64,000 nucleotides of DNA from Luteimonas panaciterrae (GTDB lineage Bacteria > Pseudomonadota > Gammaproteobacteria > Xanthomonadales > Xanthomonadaceae). The position numbers were made by a program, and so were the translations under genes. Position 1 is the stretch's first letter, and every line of letters begins with the position of its first letter. A model generated the notes under the pieces. It was not told the origin of the DNA. It did not search any database and saw nothing but the letters and a program-made list of their open reading frames with translations. The stretch is taken from contig NZ_JAJAVH010000007.1 in assembly GCF_020511115.1 (NCBI RefSeq), positions 186,001-250,000 of the forward strand. Reading direction: 5' to 3'. Shown one piece after another: positions 1-8,747 of the stretch.

Positions 1-650
1 TCGCGCGCCGCGATGCCGAGCGTATCGAGGTCGGCAAGCAGGCGGGCCACCATCACGCGACGCAGGAACGCATCAACGCGCTGCTGATCGAACATGCGCT
101 CGCCGGCCGCCGCGTGGTGCGACTGAAAGGTGGCGATCCGTTCGTGTTCGGCCGCGGCGGCGAGGAACTCGAAGCCCTGCGCGCCCACGGAATCCCATTC
201 GAAGTCGTCCCCGGCATCACCGCCGCGGTCGCCTGCGCGGCCTATGCGGGCGTGCCGCTGACCCATCGCGATCATGCGCAATCGGTGCGCCTGGTCACCG
301 CGCAATGCAAAACCTCGCTCGACACGCTGGACTGGCCGGCGCTGGCGCAGGAACGGCAGACGCTGGCGGTCTACATGGGCGTGGCGATGCTCGATACGTT
401 GCAGGCACGGCTGATCGCGCATGGCCGCGACGCGGCGACACCGTTCGCCCTGATCGAAAACGGTTCGCACGCCGGCCAGCGCGTCGTGACAGGCCCGCTG
501 TCGCAACTCGCCGAACGTACGCGCGGACATGACGTGCAATCGCCAGCGCTGTTGATCATCGGCGAAGTGGCCGCGCTCGCCGAGACGCTGCATTGGTATG
601 GCGAGGCGCCGCTCGGCGCGCTTCAACCTGTACTGGATAAAGCCGCATAA
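1..650 (+). CDS. cobA: Uroporphyrinogen-III C-methyltransferase (5'-truncated by window edge)
   Basis: This enzyme uses SAM to methylate uroporphyrinogen III at C2 and C7, giving precorrin-2 for siroheme, the cofactor of sulfite reductase. The open frame runs in from base 3. The visible 215 codons contain the SUMT motifs [24 protein letters not shown] and [19 protein letters not shown]. The N-terminal SAM-binding end lies outside the window, so I cannot tell a stand-alone CobA from the C-terminal half of a CysG fusion. The GTG at 114 is internal and not a real start. The neighbouring cysK and sulfate transporter genes fit a role in assimilatory sulfate reduction. Confidence 0.93.
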   Translation, partial: ARRDAERIEVGKQAGHHHATQERINALLIEHALAGRRVVRLKGGDPFVFGRGGEELEALRAHGIPFEVVPGITAAVACAAYAGVPLTHRDHAQSVRLVTAQCKTSLDTLDWPALAQERQTLAVYMGVAMLDTLQARLIAHGRDAATPFALIENGSHAGQRVVTGPLSQLAERTRGHDVQSPALLIIGEVAALAETLHWYGEAPLGALQPVLDKAA

Positions 651-714
651 CGCCTCCCTCTACCTGCGGGGGAAGGAAGCAAAGAAACCAAACTCATACA
701 TTGAAGACACCACC

Positions 715-1692
715 ATGGCCCTTTACGACAGCATTCTCGACACCATCGGCCACACGCCCATCGTCAAGCTGCACCGGTTGCCGCCCAAGCACGTCACGCT
801 CTACGCCAAGGCCGAATCGTTCAACCCCGGCGGCTCGGTCAAGGATCGTCTCGCACTGGCCATCGTGCTCGATGCCGAAGCCAAGGGCTTGCTCAAGCCT
901 GGGGATACTATCGTCGAGGCCACGTCGGGCAACACCGGCGTGGCCTTGGCGATGGTGGCCGCCGCGCGCGGCTACAAGTTCGTCGCGACGATGACGGAAA
1001 CCTTCTCCATCGAACGCCGCAAGCTGATGCGCGCCTACGGCGCCAAGGTGATCCTCACGCCCGCCGCCGAACGCGGCAGCGGCATGGTGCGCAGGGCCGA
1101 GGAGTTGGCGAAGAAGCACGGCTGGTTCCTGGCGCGGCAATTCGAGAATCCGGCCAATCCTGCGTATCACCGTCAGACCACGGCGGCGGAAATCCTGCGC
1201 GACTTCGCCGGCAAGCGCCTCGATTATTTCGTGAGCGGCTGGGGCACCGGCGGCACACTCACCGGCGTCGGTCAGGTGTTGAAGGTTGCGCGCCCGGAAA
1301 CGCACATCATCGCTTCGGAACCCGCCGGCGCCTCGCTGCTCAACGGCAAGGACTGGCAGCCGCACAAGATCCAGGGCTGGACGCCAGACTTCGTGCCCGC
1401 CGTGCTCGATCGCGAGGTCGCCGAACAGGTGCTACCGATCGATGACACGCTCGCGCGCGACACCTCGCGTCGACTGGCCGCGGAGGAAGGCATCTTCGTC
1501 GGCATTTCCGCAGGCGCCACTGTCGCCGCGGCCTTGCAGGTCGCCGAACGCGCGCCGGAAGGTTCGGTGATCCTCGCCACGCTGCCGGATACCGGCGAGC
1601 GCTATCTGTCGACATTCCTGTTCGAGGGCGTCAACGAAGGCTCGGACGACGACTGGCTGGCTTCGCTCGACGCGAAGGCGGAAGCGGCTTGA
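715..1692 (+). CDS. cysK: Cysteine synthase A (O-acetylserine sulfhydrylase)
   Basis: This PLP enzyme makes cysteine from O-acetylserine and sulfide. It has 325 residues, usual for CysK. The ATG at 715 is chosen because the protein then begins at the family start (MALYDSILDTIGHTPIVKL); the frame is open upstream to 598 but those residues do not look like protein. The PLP lysine is K43 in NPGGSVKDR. TSGNTG binds the substrate carboxylate and GWGTGGTLTG binds the PLP phosphate. SIERRKL, GERYLST and the length favour CysK over CysM. It follows the siroheme gene by 64 bp, and the sulfate uptake genes lie downstream. Confidence 0.93.
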   Translation: MALYDSILDTIGHTPIVKLHRLPPKHVTLYAKAESFNPGGSVKDRLALAIVLDAEAKGLLKPGDTIVEATSGNTGVALAMVAAARGYKFVATMTETFSIERRKLMRAYGAKVILTPAAERGSGMVRRAEELAKKHGWFLARQFENPANPAYHRQTTAAEILRDFAGKRLDYFVSGWGTGGTLTGVGQVLKVARPETHIIASEPAGASLLNGKDWQPHKIQGWTPDFVPAVLDREVAEQVLPIDDTLARDTSRRLAAEEGIFVGISAGATVAAALQVAERAPEGSVILATLPDTGERYLSTFLFEGVNEGSDDDWLASLDAKAEAA

Positions 1693-1845
1693 TCTCCATG
1701 TCGACGCCGGGAATGAAACGCAGGCGGAATGGGATCTGCGATCGCTGTCCTCGCAACATTTAAGGTTTGTTGCAGTCTCGATCCTCCCCCGCGTCGACCG
1801 GTCCTCCGGAGACGCTTCCCTCAAGCTCTCTTGAAGGAGACGCGC

Positions 1846-3297
1846 ATGTCCGCGCCGCTTGCACGCCATCGCTTTGCCCGTCTGAGCCTCGCCGTCGCCC
1901 TGTCGACGACGGCGCTACCGTTGTTCGCCGCCGATCCGCCCTCTCCGCAACAACCCACCGTCGAGGATCTCGAACGTCGTTTACGCGCCCTGGAGCAGCG
2001 TTACGGCGACGCGCCCGCGAACGATGGCGGGGACGCGAGCGTCGCCGACCTCGATCAGCGCCTGCGCATCCTCGAACGCAGACTGGAACTGCAGGAAGAA
2101 GCCGCAACGGCCAAGGCGGCCTCGACACCCGTTGTCGCCATCACGCCTGAGAAAGGGCTTTCGATCAAGTCGGCGGACGGCGACAACGAAATCCGCTTCC
2201 GCGGCCTGGTGCAGGCCGATGGCCGCTTCTTCATCGGCGACGACGAACAGCCGCAGAACGACACCTTCCTGCTGCGCCGCGTGCGTCCCACTATCGAGGG
2301 CACCTGGGGTAAGTGGATCGGCTTCCGCATCACGCCCGAATTCGCGGGCGACAGCGCGACGCTGGTGGATGCTTACATCGATCTGAAGTTCGATCCGCGC
2401 GCCACCGTGCGCGCCGGCAAGTTCACCGCGCCGGTCGGCCTGGAACGCCTGCAATCCTCCGCGTCCACGGCGCTGATCGAGAACGGATTCCCCACCGAGC
2501 TGGTGCCCAATCGCGACATCGGCGTGCAACTACAAGGCGAATTCGCCAAGGGCGCCGTCAGCTACGCCGTCGGCATCTTCAACGGAACGGTCGACGGACG
2601 CGATGCGATCACCGCCAATCCCGACAACGAACTGGAAACCGCCGCACGCATCTTCTTCGAACCCTGGAAGAACAGCGGCAATGCGCTGTCCGGTCTCGGT
2701 TTCGGCATCTCCGCCACCAGCGGCGACAAGCGCGGCACCGGCAACAATTTCCTGCCACGCTACCGCACGCCGGGACAAGCGACCTTCTTCAACTATCGCA
2801 GCGCGGTCGCCGCGGACGGCGATCACACGCGCTGGTCGCCGCAGGCCTGGTACTACCGCAATTCGCTCGGTCTGCTGGGCGAGTATGTCAGTTCGAAGCA
2901 GGAAGTCGCGCTGCCCGCGAGCGGCACGCGCGCCGATCTCGACAATCGCGCATGGCAGGTGGTCGGCAGCTACGTCCTGACCGGAGAAGACGCCAGCTAC
3001 CGGGGCGTGACGCGGCCTAACCATCCTTTTACGCCCGGCGGTGCAGGCTGGGGCGCATTCGAGATTGCCGCACGCTACGGGAGGTTGACGCTCGACGACG
3101 ACGCATTCCCCCTGTTCGCCGACCCCACGGTCGCCGCGCAGGAAGCCACCTCATGGGGATTGGGCCTGAACTGGTATCTCACCGCCAATCTCAAGCTGAT
3201 CGCCAACTACACCCAGACCAAGTTCGATGGCGGTGGCGCGAATGGCGATCGCGAGGACGAGAAAGCGTTCTTCACCCGTGCGCAGGTGTCCTTCTAG
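1846..3297 (+). CDS. OprP/OprO-type anion-selective porin
   Basis: A 483-residue outer-membrane porin of the phosphate-selective porin O/P family. A signal peptide (about residues 1-27, ending LPLFAAD) is followed by a short coiled coil (VEDLERRLRALEQR and VADLDQRLRILERRL), as in trimeric OprP-type porins. A beta-barrel follows, with alternating aromatic strands, RAGKFTAPVGLERLQS, a terminal FFTRAQVSF and a C-terminal Phe. The start at 1846 has GAAGGAGA 5 bp upstream and gives the signal peptide; the longer frame from 1729 does not. Its place between cysK and sbp suggests that it admits sulfate or organosulfonates. That is inferred from context; the family is better known for phosphate and polyphosphate. 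Confidence 0.85.
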   Translation: MSAPLARHRFARLSLAVALSTTALPLFAADPPSPQQPTVEDLERRLRALEQRYGDAPANDGGDASVADLDQRLRILERRLELQEEAATAKAASTPVVAITPEKGLSIKSADGDNEIRFRGLVQADGRFFIGDDEQPQNDTFLLRRVRPTIEGTWGKWIGFRITPEFAGDSATLVDAYIDLKFDPRATVRAGKFTAPVGLERLQSSASTALIENGFPTELVPNRDIGVQLQGEFAKGAVSYAVGIFNGTVDGRDAITANPDNELETAARIFFEPWKNSGNALSGLGFGISATSGDKRGTGNNFLPRYRTPGQATFFNYRSAVAADGDHTRWSPQAWYYRNSLGLLGEYVSSKQEVALPASGTRADLDNRAWQVVGSYVLTGEDASYRGVTRPNHPFTPGGAGWGAFEIAARYGRLTLDDDAFPLFADPTVAAQEATSWGLGLNWYLTANLKLIANYTQTKFDGGGANGDREDEKAFFTRAQVSF

Positions 3298-3423
3298 GAG
3301 TCTCGTATGTCGTCCCAGCATTCAAAGCATGATCGGACTTGCTTATGGAACGTTCGGAGCTGTTGTCGATGTCGATAGGACATCGATGAAGCGCAGCCCC
3401 TCACTCCCCACAGAGAACTCCAT

Positions 3424-4431
3424 ATGAAATCCCCACTTCGTACACTAGCTCTCAGCCTTGCCCTCGCCTTGTCGGTGGGGGCTGTACAGGCCAAGGAACT
3501 GCTCAACGTCTCCTACGATCCCACCCGCGAACTGTACGCGGACTACAACAAGGCCTTCGCCGCGCACTGGAAACAGCAGACCGGCGAAACGCTCGAAATC
3601 CGCGCCTCGCATGGCGGTTCCGGCAAGCAGGCGCGCGCCGTGATCGATGGACTCGAAGCCGACGTGGTCACGCTCGCGCTCGCCGCCGACATCGATGCGA
3701 TCGTCGACAACGGCAAGCTGCTGCCCGCCAACTGGCAGAGCCGCCTGCCGCACAACAGCGCGCCCTACACGTCCACCATCGTCTTCCTGGTGCGCAAGGG
3801 CAATCCCAAGCAGATCAAGGATTGGGCCGATCTGATCAAGCCGGGCGTCGGCGTGATCACACCGAATCCGAAGACTTCCGGTGGCGCTCGCTGGAACTAT
3901 CTCGCCGCCTGGGCCTGGGCCTCGGCGCAATATCGCGACGGCACCAAGGTGCTGGATTACCTCAGCAAACTGTTCAAGAACGTCCCCGTGCTGGACACCG
4001 GCGCGCGCGGATCGACCACCACGTTCGTCGAGCGCGGCATCGGCGACGTGCTGATCGCGTGGGAGAACGAGGCCCTGCTCACGCTCGGCGATGCCGACAC
4101 GCGCGACAAGTTCGAGATCGTCGTGCCCAGCCTCAGCATCAAGGCCGAACCGCCGGTGGCGTGGCTCGACAAGAACATCGACAAGCACGGCACGCGCAAG
4201 CAGGCCGAGGCCTATCTGCAATGGCTGTATTCGCAGGAAGGACAGCGCCTGGTCGCGCGCTACGGCTATCGCCCGGCGGAGCCGGACAAGGTAGACAAGG
4301 CGGAACTGTCGAAGTTTCCCGAAGTGAAGCAGGTGACCATCGACAACGCCTTCGGCGGCTGGAAGAAAGCGCAGAAGGAGCATTTCGCCGACGGCGGATT
4401 CTTCGATCAGATCTACAAGCCGGCGAAGTGA
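3424..4431 (+). CDS. sbp: Periplasmic sulfate-binding protein
   Basis: Substrate-binding subunit of the sulfate/thiosulfate ABC importer; 335 residues, the usual length. A signal peptide covers about residues 1-23 (ending GAVQA). The mature protein opens with the family hallmark [48 protein letters not shown] and [17 protein letters not shown] form the sulfate-binding lobes. It precedes cysT by 125 bp that hold a hairpin at 4441-4468. That hairpin may lower read-through into the permease genes, since binding proteins are normally needed in excess. Cys/Sbp identity is clear; CysP versus Sbp was not separated. Confidence 0.93.
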   Translation: MKSPLRTLALSLALALSVGAVQAKELLNVSYDPTRELYADYNKAFAAHWKQQTGETLEIRASHGGSGKQARAVIDGLEADVVTLALAADIDAIVDNGKLLPANWQSRLPHNSAPYTSTIVFLVRKGNPKQIKDWADLIKPGVGVITPNPKTSGGARWNYLAAWAWASAQYRDGTKVLDYLSKLFKNVPVLDTGARGSTTTFVERGIGDVLIAWENEALLTLGDADTRDKFEIVVPSLSIKAEPPVAWLDKNIDKHGTRKQAEAYLQWLYSQEGQRLVARYGYRPAEPDKVDKAELSKFPEVKQVTIDNAFGGWKKAQKEHFADGGFFDQIYKPAK

Positions 4432-4440
4432 AATTGCTTC

Positions 4441-4468
4441 GCCCCCTCTCCTGTACATGGGAGAGAGG
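4441..4468. repeat. GC-rich hairpin between sbp and cysT
   Basis: CCCTCTCC at 4444-4451 pairs with GGAGAGGG at 4460-4467 around a TGTACATG loop. No T-run follows, so it is a weak terminator or an mRNA-stabilising structure. A related hairpin with the same CCTCTCC/GGAGAGG core lies at 31792-31824. Confidence 0.6.
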
Positions 4469-4556
4469 GCTGAAGCGGATGTTCGCAATGCGATTTCTCT
4501 AACGTCCAGATCATTGCCCTTCAGATCATCGCAAGGAATTTCTTGGCCTTCCGGAC

Positions 4557-5429
4557 ATGACCGCCTCGACTCTCTCCCTGCCCGCTCTCGCACCCACGCG
4601 CCTGCGCAGGCCGTTGCCGGGCTTCGGCCTGAGCCTGGGGCTCGGCCTGGCCTGGCTCGGCTTGATCGTGATGCTGCCGCTGGCGGCGCTGGCGATTCGT
4701 GCGGCCGGACTCGGCACCGACGGCTGGCTGCGCGCGATCCAGGACGAGCGCGTGCAGGCGGCATTGAAACTCAGCTTCGGCACCGCGCTCGTCGCCGCGT
4801 TGATCGCCTCGCTCGCCGGCGCGCTGATCGCGTGGGTGCTGGTGCGTTACCGCTTCCCGGGACGGCGCCTGTTCGACGCCGTCGTCGACCTGCCGTTCGC
4901 GCTGCCCACGGCCGTGGCCGGCATCGCGTTGACCGCGCTGTATTCGCAGACCGGCTGGGTCGGCCGCTGGCTGGAGCCGCACGGCATCCACATCGCCTAC
5001 ACCTCTACCGGCATCGTGATCGCGCTGGTGTTCATCGGCCTGCCGTTCGCGGTGCGCACCGCGCAGCCGGTGCTGGAAACACTCGGACGCGAGCAGGAAG
5101 ACGCCGCCGCTTCGCTCGGCGCCTCGCGTTTCACCACGCTGCGGCGCGTGATCCTGCCGGAACTGCTGCCAGCATTGCTCACCGGCTTCTCGCTCGCCTT
5201 CGCGCGCGGCCTCGGCGAATACGGCTCGGTGATCTTCATCGCCGGCAACAAGCCCTACCAGACGGAAATCGCGCCGCTGCTGATCACCATCCGACTGGAG
5301 GAATACGACTACAACGGTGCCATCGCCATCGCCGCGCTGCTTCTGGCGGCCTCGTTCCTCTGCCTGCTGGCGATCAACGCGATCCCGACCCTGTTCGCGC
5401 ACGAACGCAAGGGACGCCGCGATGTCTGA
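4557..5429 (+). CDS. cysT: Sulfate ABC transporter permease CysT (CysU)
   Basis: Inner-membrane permease of the sulfate/thiosulfate importer; 290 residues with six predicted hydrophobic segments. The binding-protein-dependent transport EAA-type loop reads LGREQEDAAASLGASRFTTLRRVILPELLPALLTG. ARGLGEYGSVIFIAGN is typical of CysT. The start ATG at 4557 gives the normal short cytoplasmic N-terminus. The 3' end overlaps cysW by 8 bp (ATGTCTGA), so the two subunits are probably translationally coupled. Confidence 0.94.
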   Translation: MTASTLSLPALAPTRLRRPLPGFGLSLGLGLAWLGLIVMLPLAALAIRAAGLGTDGWLRAIQDERVQAALKLSFGTALVAALIASLAGALIAWVLVRYRFPGRRLFDAVVDLPFALPTAVAGIALTALYSQTGWVGRWLEPHGIHIAYTSTGIVIALVFIGLPFAVRTAQPVLETLGREQEDAAASLGASRFTTLRRVILPELLPALLTGFSLAFARGLGEYGSVIFIAGNKPYQTEIAPLLITIRLEEYDYNGAIAIAALLLAASFLCLLAINAIPTLFAHERKGRRDV

Positions 5430-6273
5430 ACACGATCATCTGCAAGGACCCGCTTGGTTGCGCTGGGGATTGATCGCACTGGCGCTGCTGGTCATGGTGC
5501 TGCTGTTGGTGCTGCCGCTGGCGATGGTGCTGGGCGCGGCGTTCGCCAAGGGCGTCGATGTCTGGTTCGCAGCGTTGAAGGAGCCGGACGCGGTCTCGGC
5601 GCTGAAACTCACGCTGTTCACCGCCGCGATCGTGATCCCGCTCAACGCGGTATTCGGCGTGTTCACGGCCTGGGCGGTGACGCGCTTCGAATTCCCGGGG
5701 AAACGCGTGCTGATGGCATTGATCGACCTGCCCTTCGCGGTGTCTCCCGTGGTCGCCGGTCTATGCCTGGTGCTGTTGTTCAGCACCAGCCACGGCTGGT
5801 TCGGGGAGTGGCTGAGCGATCACGGCTACAAGATCCTCTTCGCGCGGCCCGGCATCGTGCTGGCCACGTTGTTCATCACCTTCCCGTTCGTGGTGCGCGA
5901 ACTGATCCCACTGATGCAGCAGCAAGGCAGCGACGAGGAAATCGCCGCACGCTCGCTCGGCGCCAGCGCGTGGACCATGTTCTTCCGCGTCACCTTGCCC
6001 AACATCAAGTGGGGACTGCTGTACGGCGTCTTGCTGTGCGGCGCGCGCGCGATGGGCGAATTCGGCGCGGTTTCCGTGGTCTCCGGTCACATCCGTGGGC
6101 TCACCAACACGCTGCCGCTGCACATCGAGATTCTCTACAACGAATTCAACGGCACCGCCGCGTTCGCCGTGGCCTCGCTGCTCGCCGGGCTGGCACTGAT
6201 CACGCTGGTGCTCAAGTTCTGGCTCGAAGCCCGCCACGGCGACGCCCTGGCGCAATCCCATCGTCGACATTGA
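5422..6273 (+). CDS. cysW: Sulfate ABC transporter permease CysW
   Basis: Partner permease of CysT; 283 residues. The start at 5422 is set by the 8-bp overlap with cysT and by homologous length; an in-frame opening from 5317 lies inside cysT and is ignored. The EAA-type loop is [34 protein letters not shown], and [19 protein letters not shown] is the CysW-specific segment after it. With Sbp, CysT and CysA it forms the complete importer. cysA starts 89 bp downstream of the stop (or 14 bp if the earlier ATG is used). Confidence 0.94.
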   Translation: MSEHDHLQGPAWLRWGLIALALLVMVLLLVLPLAMVLGAAFAKGVDVWFAALKEPDAVSALKLTLFTAAIVIPLNAVFGVFTAWAVTRFEFPGKRVLMALIDLPFAVSPVVAGLCLVLLFSTSHGWFGEWLSDHGYKILFARPGIVLATLFITFPFVVRELIPLMQQQGSDEEIAARSLGASAWTMFFRVTLPNIKWGLLYGVLLCGARAMGEFGAVSVVSGHIRGLTNTLPLHIEILYNEFNGTAAFAVASLLAGLALITLVLKFWLEARHGDALAQSHRRH

Positions 6274-6362
6274 TCCCGGGCATCCGCATGGCTTTCGTCA
6301 ACATCATTCCCATCGAACCGCCGACGGATGCACCGGCAGGCGCAATCGTTCATGATGAACGC

Positions 6363-7475
6363 ATGGCCGATTCCCACAAGCACGACTCTCCGAAGCACGG
6401 CGTTTCGCTGCATCTGCACGGCATCAGCAAACGCTACGCCAACAACGTCACCGCGCTCGATGCGGTGAGCCTGGACATCGCCTCCGGCGAGCTGGTCGCC
6501 CTGCTCGGCCCGTCCGGTTCCGGCAAGACCACGCTGCTGCGCGTGATCGCGGGCCTGCTGCATCCCGACAACGGACGCCTGCTGTTCGGCGACACCGACG
6601 CCACGCGACTGCGCCTGCGCGAGCGCAACGTCGGTTTCGTGTTCCAGCATTACGCGCTGTTCAAGCACATGACCGTGGCGGAGAACGTCGCCTTCGGCCT
6701 GCGCAGCCGCCCCTGGCGCAAGCGGCCGAAGCGCGCCGTGATCGCGCAGCGCGTGCAGGAGCTGCTAACGCTGATCCAACTGCCCGATCACGGCTCACGC
6801 TATCCCGAGCAACTGTCGGGCGGACAGAAGCAGCGCGTCGCGCTGGCGCGCGCCCTGGCCATCGATCCCACCGTGCTGCTGCTGGATGAGCCGTTCGGCG
6901 CGCTCGACGCCAAGGTACGCGTTGAGCTGCGGCGCTGGCTGCGCAAGCTGCACGAACAGACCGGACAGACCACGGTCTTCGTCACCCACGACCAGGACGA
7001 GGCGCTGGAGCTGGCCGACCGCGTGGTCGTGCTGCGCGACGGCCGCATCGAGCAGGTCGGCACGCCGGAAGACATCTACGCGGCACCGGCATCGGCTTAC
7101 GTTTTCGAATTCATCGGCCGTGCCAACGTGATCGAAGGCCAGGTGGCGAACGGGGTGTTCTCGATTCAGGATCAGTCTTGGCATCTGCCCGCCGACGATC
7201 TGGTTGAAGGTGCGGCGAAGTTGTACGTGCGACCGCACGATTTCGTCATCGCGCCTGTCGGTGAAGGCCTGTTGCGCGGCCATGTCGTCGCCGCGCACCG
7301 GCTCGCCGATCGCATCGTGGTCGAAGTGGCGCTGCCCGAGCGTTCACGCACGCTCGAGATCGATCTCGTCGCCACACCCGGCATCGAAATACCGGCGCCT
7401 GGCAACGAAGTGGGATTGCGCCCGCTGCGTTTCCGGATCTTCCCGGCGACCGAGGATCAGAACGGCGGCGCGTGA
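6363..7475 (+). CDS. cysA: Sulfate/thiosulfate ABC transporter ATPase
   Basis: ATP-hydrolysing subunit that drives CysTW; about 370 residues. It shows Walker [11 protein letters not shown]-loop [14 protein letters not shown], signature [14 protein letters not shown], Walker [13 protein letters not shown] and switch His in FVTHDQDEA, then a C-terminal TOBE-like regulatory domain. Two in-frame ATGs are possible: 6363 (MADSHKHD, 370 aa, close to the usual length) and 6288 (395 aa, nearer to cysW). Neither has a strong ribosome site. The 3' end overlaps the convergent flavoprotein gene by 19 bp. Confidence 0.92.
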   Translation: MADSHKHDSPKHGVSLHLHGISKRYANNVTALDAVSLDIASGELVALLGPSGSGKTTLLRVIAGLLHPDNGRLLFGDTDATRLRLRERNVGFVFQHYALFKHMTVAENVAFGLRSRPWRKRPKRAVIAQRVQELLTLIQLPDHGSRYPEQLSGGQKQRVALARALAIDPTVLLLDEPFGALDAKVRVELRRWLRKLHEQTGQTTVFVTHDQDEALELADRVVVLRDGRIEQVGTPEDIYAAPASAYVFEFIGRANVIEGQVANGVFSIQDQSWHLPADDLVEGAAKLYVRPHDFVIAPVGEGLLRGHVVAAHRLADRIVVEVALPERSRTLEIDLVATPGIEIPAPGNEVGLRPLRFRIFPATEDQNGGA

Positions 7476-8224
7476 CGGATGAAGGGGCTGTAGCTCGGCG
7501 CTTCGGGTTTCAGCTGCCCGCGTTCGTCCCAATCCTCGTCTCGGTTGAACGGCACCGTCGGCAGGCGGTCGATCGTGGTCATCGCCTGCTCGAATCGCGA
7601 CAACTGCACCGCCAGATGCGCGTCACGTTCGCGCGGATCCTCGCCTCCGTGCGCGCCGTGGATGCCATACAGGATCACCGGCTCCAGCACATCGAATCCA
7701 ACGTAATGCAACGAGTACAGAATGGGCCATAGGATCAGGCGGGTATCGCCTTCCCGCCCGGTCGGCGAACAGTCCTCGGCGGAAGAACCGGCGGTCACGG
7801 ACAACAGTACCCGCTTGCCACGACAGACACCGTTGTCGAAACGCCGCCTGCTCGAATACATGCCGCCGTAGACGAAGACGCGGTCCATCCAGCCCTTCAG
7901 GATCGCCGGAACGCCGAACCACCAGAGCGGAAACTGCAGCACCAGCAGATCCGCCCAGAGCAGATCATCGAGCTGCCGGGCCACGTCCGCCGGAAGCGAA
8001 CCGCCATCGTGATTGAACCGCTGCTCGTCCTGCACGAAGAAGCGATCAGGATCGCGGCGATAGTGATAATGGCTGCCCCGTTCGCGCGGATCGAAATCGA
8101 GCGCATACAGATCGGTGCCACGCACCTCATGACCGCGCTCGCGCAGCAGGCGTTGCGCCGTGCTCGAAAGCCGCGCGTTGAACGATTTCGGTTCTGGATG
8201 GGCGCTGATGACGAGCGATTTCAT
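7457..8224 (-). CDS. NAD(P)H:quinone oxidoreductase-like flavoprotein (Flavodoxin_2 fold)
   Basis: A 255-residue FMN-binding oxidoreductase of the NQO/KefF/MdaB group, expected to reduce quinones or electrophilic substrates in the cytosol. The start at 8224 gives the family N-terminus [19 protein letters not shown]; the frame is open for 22 more codons upstream without support. [22 protein letters not shown] is the fold's conserved flavin-adjacent segment. It is transcribed divergently from an HxlR regulator 99 bp away, a classic arrangement for electrophile or quinone sensing, and I infer control by that regulator. Its exact substrate is not visible. Confidence 0.82.
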   Translation of the reverse strand: MKSLVISAHPEPKSFNARLSSTAQRLLRERGHEVRGTDLYALDFDPRERGSHYHYRRDPDRFFVQDEQRFNHDGGSLPADVARQLDDLLWADLLVLQFPLWWFGVPAILKGWMDRVFVYGGMYSSRRRFDNGVCRGKRVLLSVTAGSSAEDCSPTGREGDTRLILWPILYSLHYVGFDVLEPVILYGIHGAHGGEDPRERDAHLAVQLSRFEQAMTTIDRLPTVPFNRDEDWDERGQLKPEAPSYSPFIRHAPPF

Positions 8225-8297
8225 ACGAGTACGGGCTTCCGGGATCGGACGGCGATATCCTTCCACACAGCGTGCTGAGGCCATCGCCACCGGTCAA

Positions 8298-8315
8298 TTA
8301 CGCACTTCCAGGTAA
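8298..8315. promoter_or_regulatory. Candidate HxlR operator (inverted repeat)
   Basis: TTAC at 8298-8301 and GTAA at 8312-8315 form a perfect inverted repeat with a 10-bp spacer. It lies in the divergent gap and ends 8 bp before the regulator's ATG. HxlR dimers bind short palindromes in such gaps; the assignment is by position and symmetry only. Confidence 0.35.
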
Positions 8316-8323
8316 CCATTGCC

Positions 8324-8716
8324 ATGTCCGCCTCCCAGCTTCGTCACGGCGACGTCTACGACCCTTCATGTTCGGCGCGCGATGTGCTCGAACTCATCGC
8401 CAGCAAGTGGGTGATGCTGATTCTGCCCGCGCTCGCGCAAGGCCCGCTCAGGAACGGCGAACTTCTGCGCAAGATCCGCGGTATTTCGCAGAAGGTGCTG
8501 ACGCAGACGTTGAAGGATCTCGAACGCAACGGACTGGTGTCGCGGCTGGACATCGCCGACGTGCGCCCTCACGTGGAATACGATCTCACCGATCTCGGGC
8601 GCTCGCTATGCGGCACGCTGGAAGTGCTGGATCGCTGGGCCGAGACGCACTTTCCGGCGCTCGATCAGGCCAAGGAGCAATACGATCTTCGGCACGACGG
8701 CGGCGCGTGCTCCTGA
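8324..8716 (+). CDS. HxlR-family winged-helix transcriptional regulator
   Basis: A 130-residue DNA-binding regulator. DPSCSARDVLELIASKWVMLIL is the family's N-terminal signature, with the conserved sensor-type Cys at residue 16. RNGELLRKIRGISQKVLTQTLKDLERNGLV is the winged-helix recognition region, and VEYDLTDLGRSL is the wing. It is divergent from the flavoprotein at 7457-8224, its most likely target. The redox-sensing role of the Cys is known for YodB/HypR-type relatives and is inferred here. Confidence 0.9.
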   Translation: MSASQLRHGDVYDPSCSARDVLELIASKWVMLILPALAQGPLRNGELLRKIRGISQKVLTQTLKDLERNGLVSRLDIADVRPHVEYDLTDLGRSLCGTLEVLDRWAETHFPALDQAKEQYDLRHDGGACS

Positions 8717-8747
8717 GTGTGGGCCTGGGCGCGACGCACCGGATCCG

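Noticed and set aside
3445..4764. Long open frame of 439 codons on the minus strand across sbp and the start of cysT
   Set aside because: Antisense to clear sbp and cysT genes. GC-rich codon bias leaves stop-free antisense frames; the translation is Arg/Ala-rich with no family motif.
5454..6362. Extension of the cysA frame back through cysW as a fusion
   Set aside because: The upstream part is a shifted reading of cysW, rich in Arg; the real ATPase begins at 6363 (or 6288).
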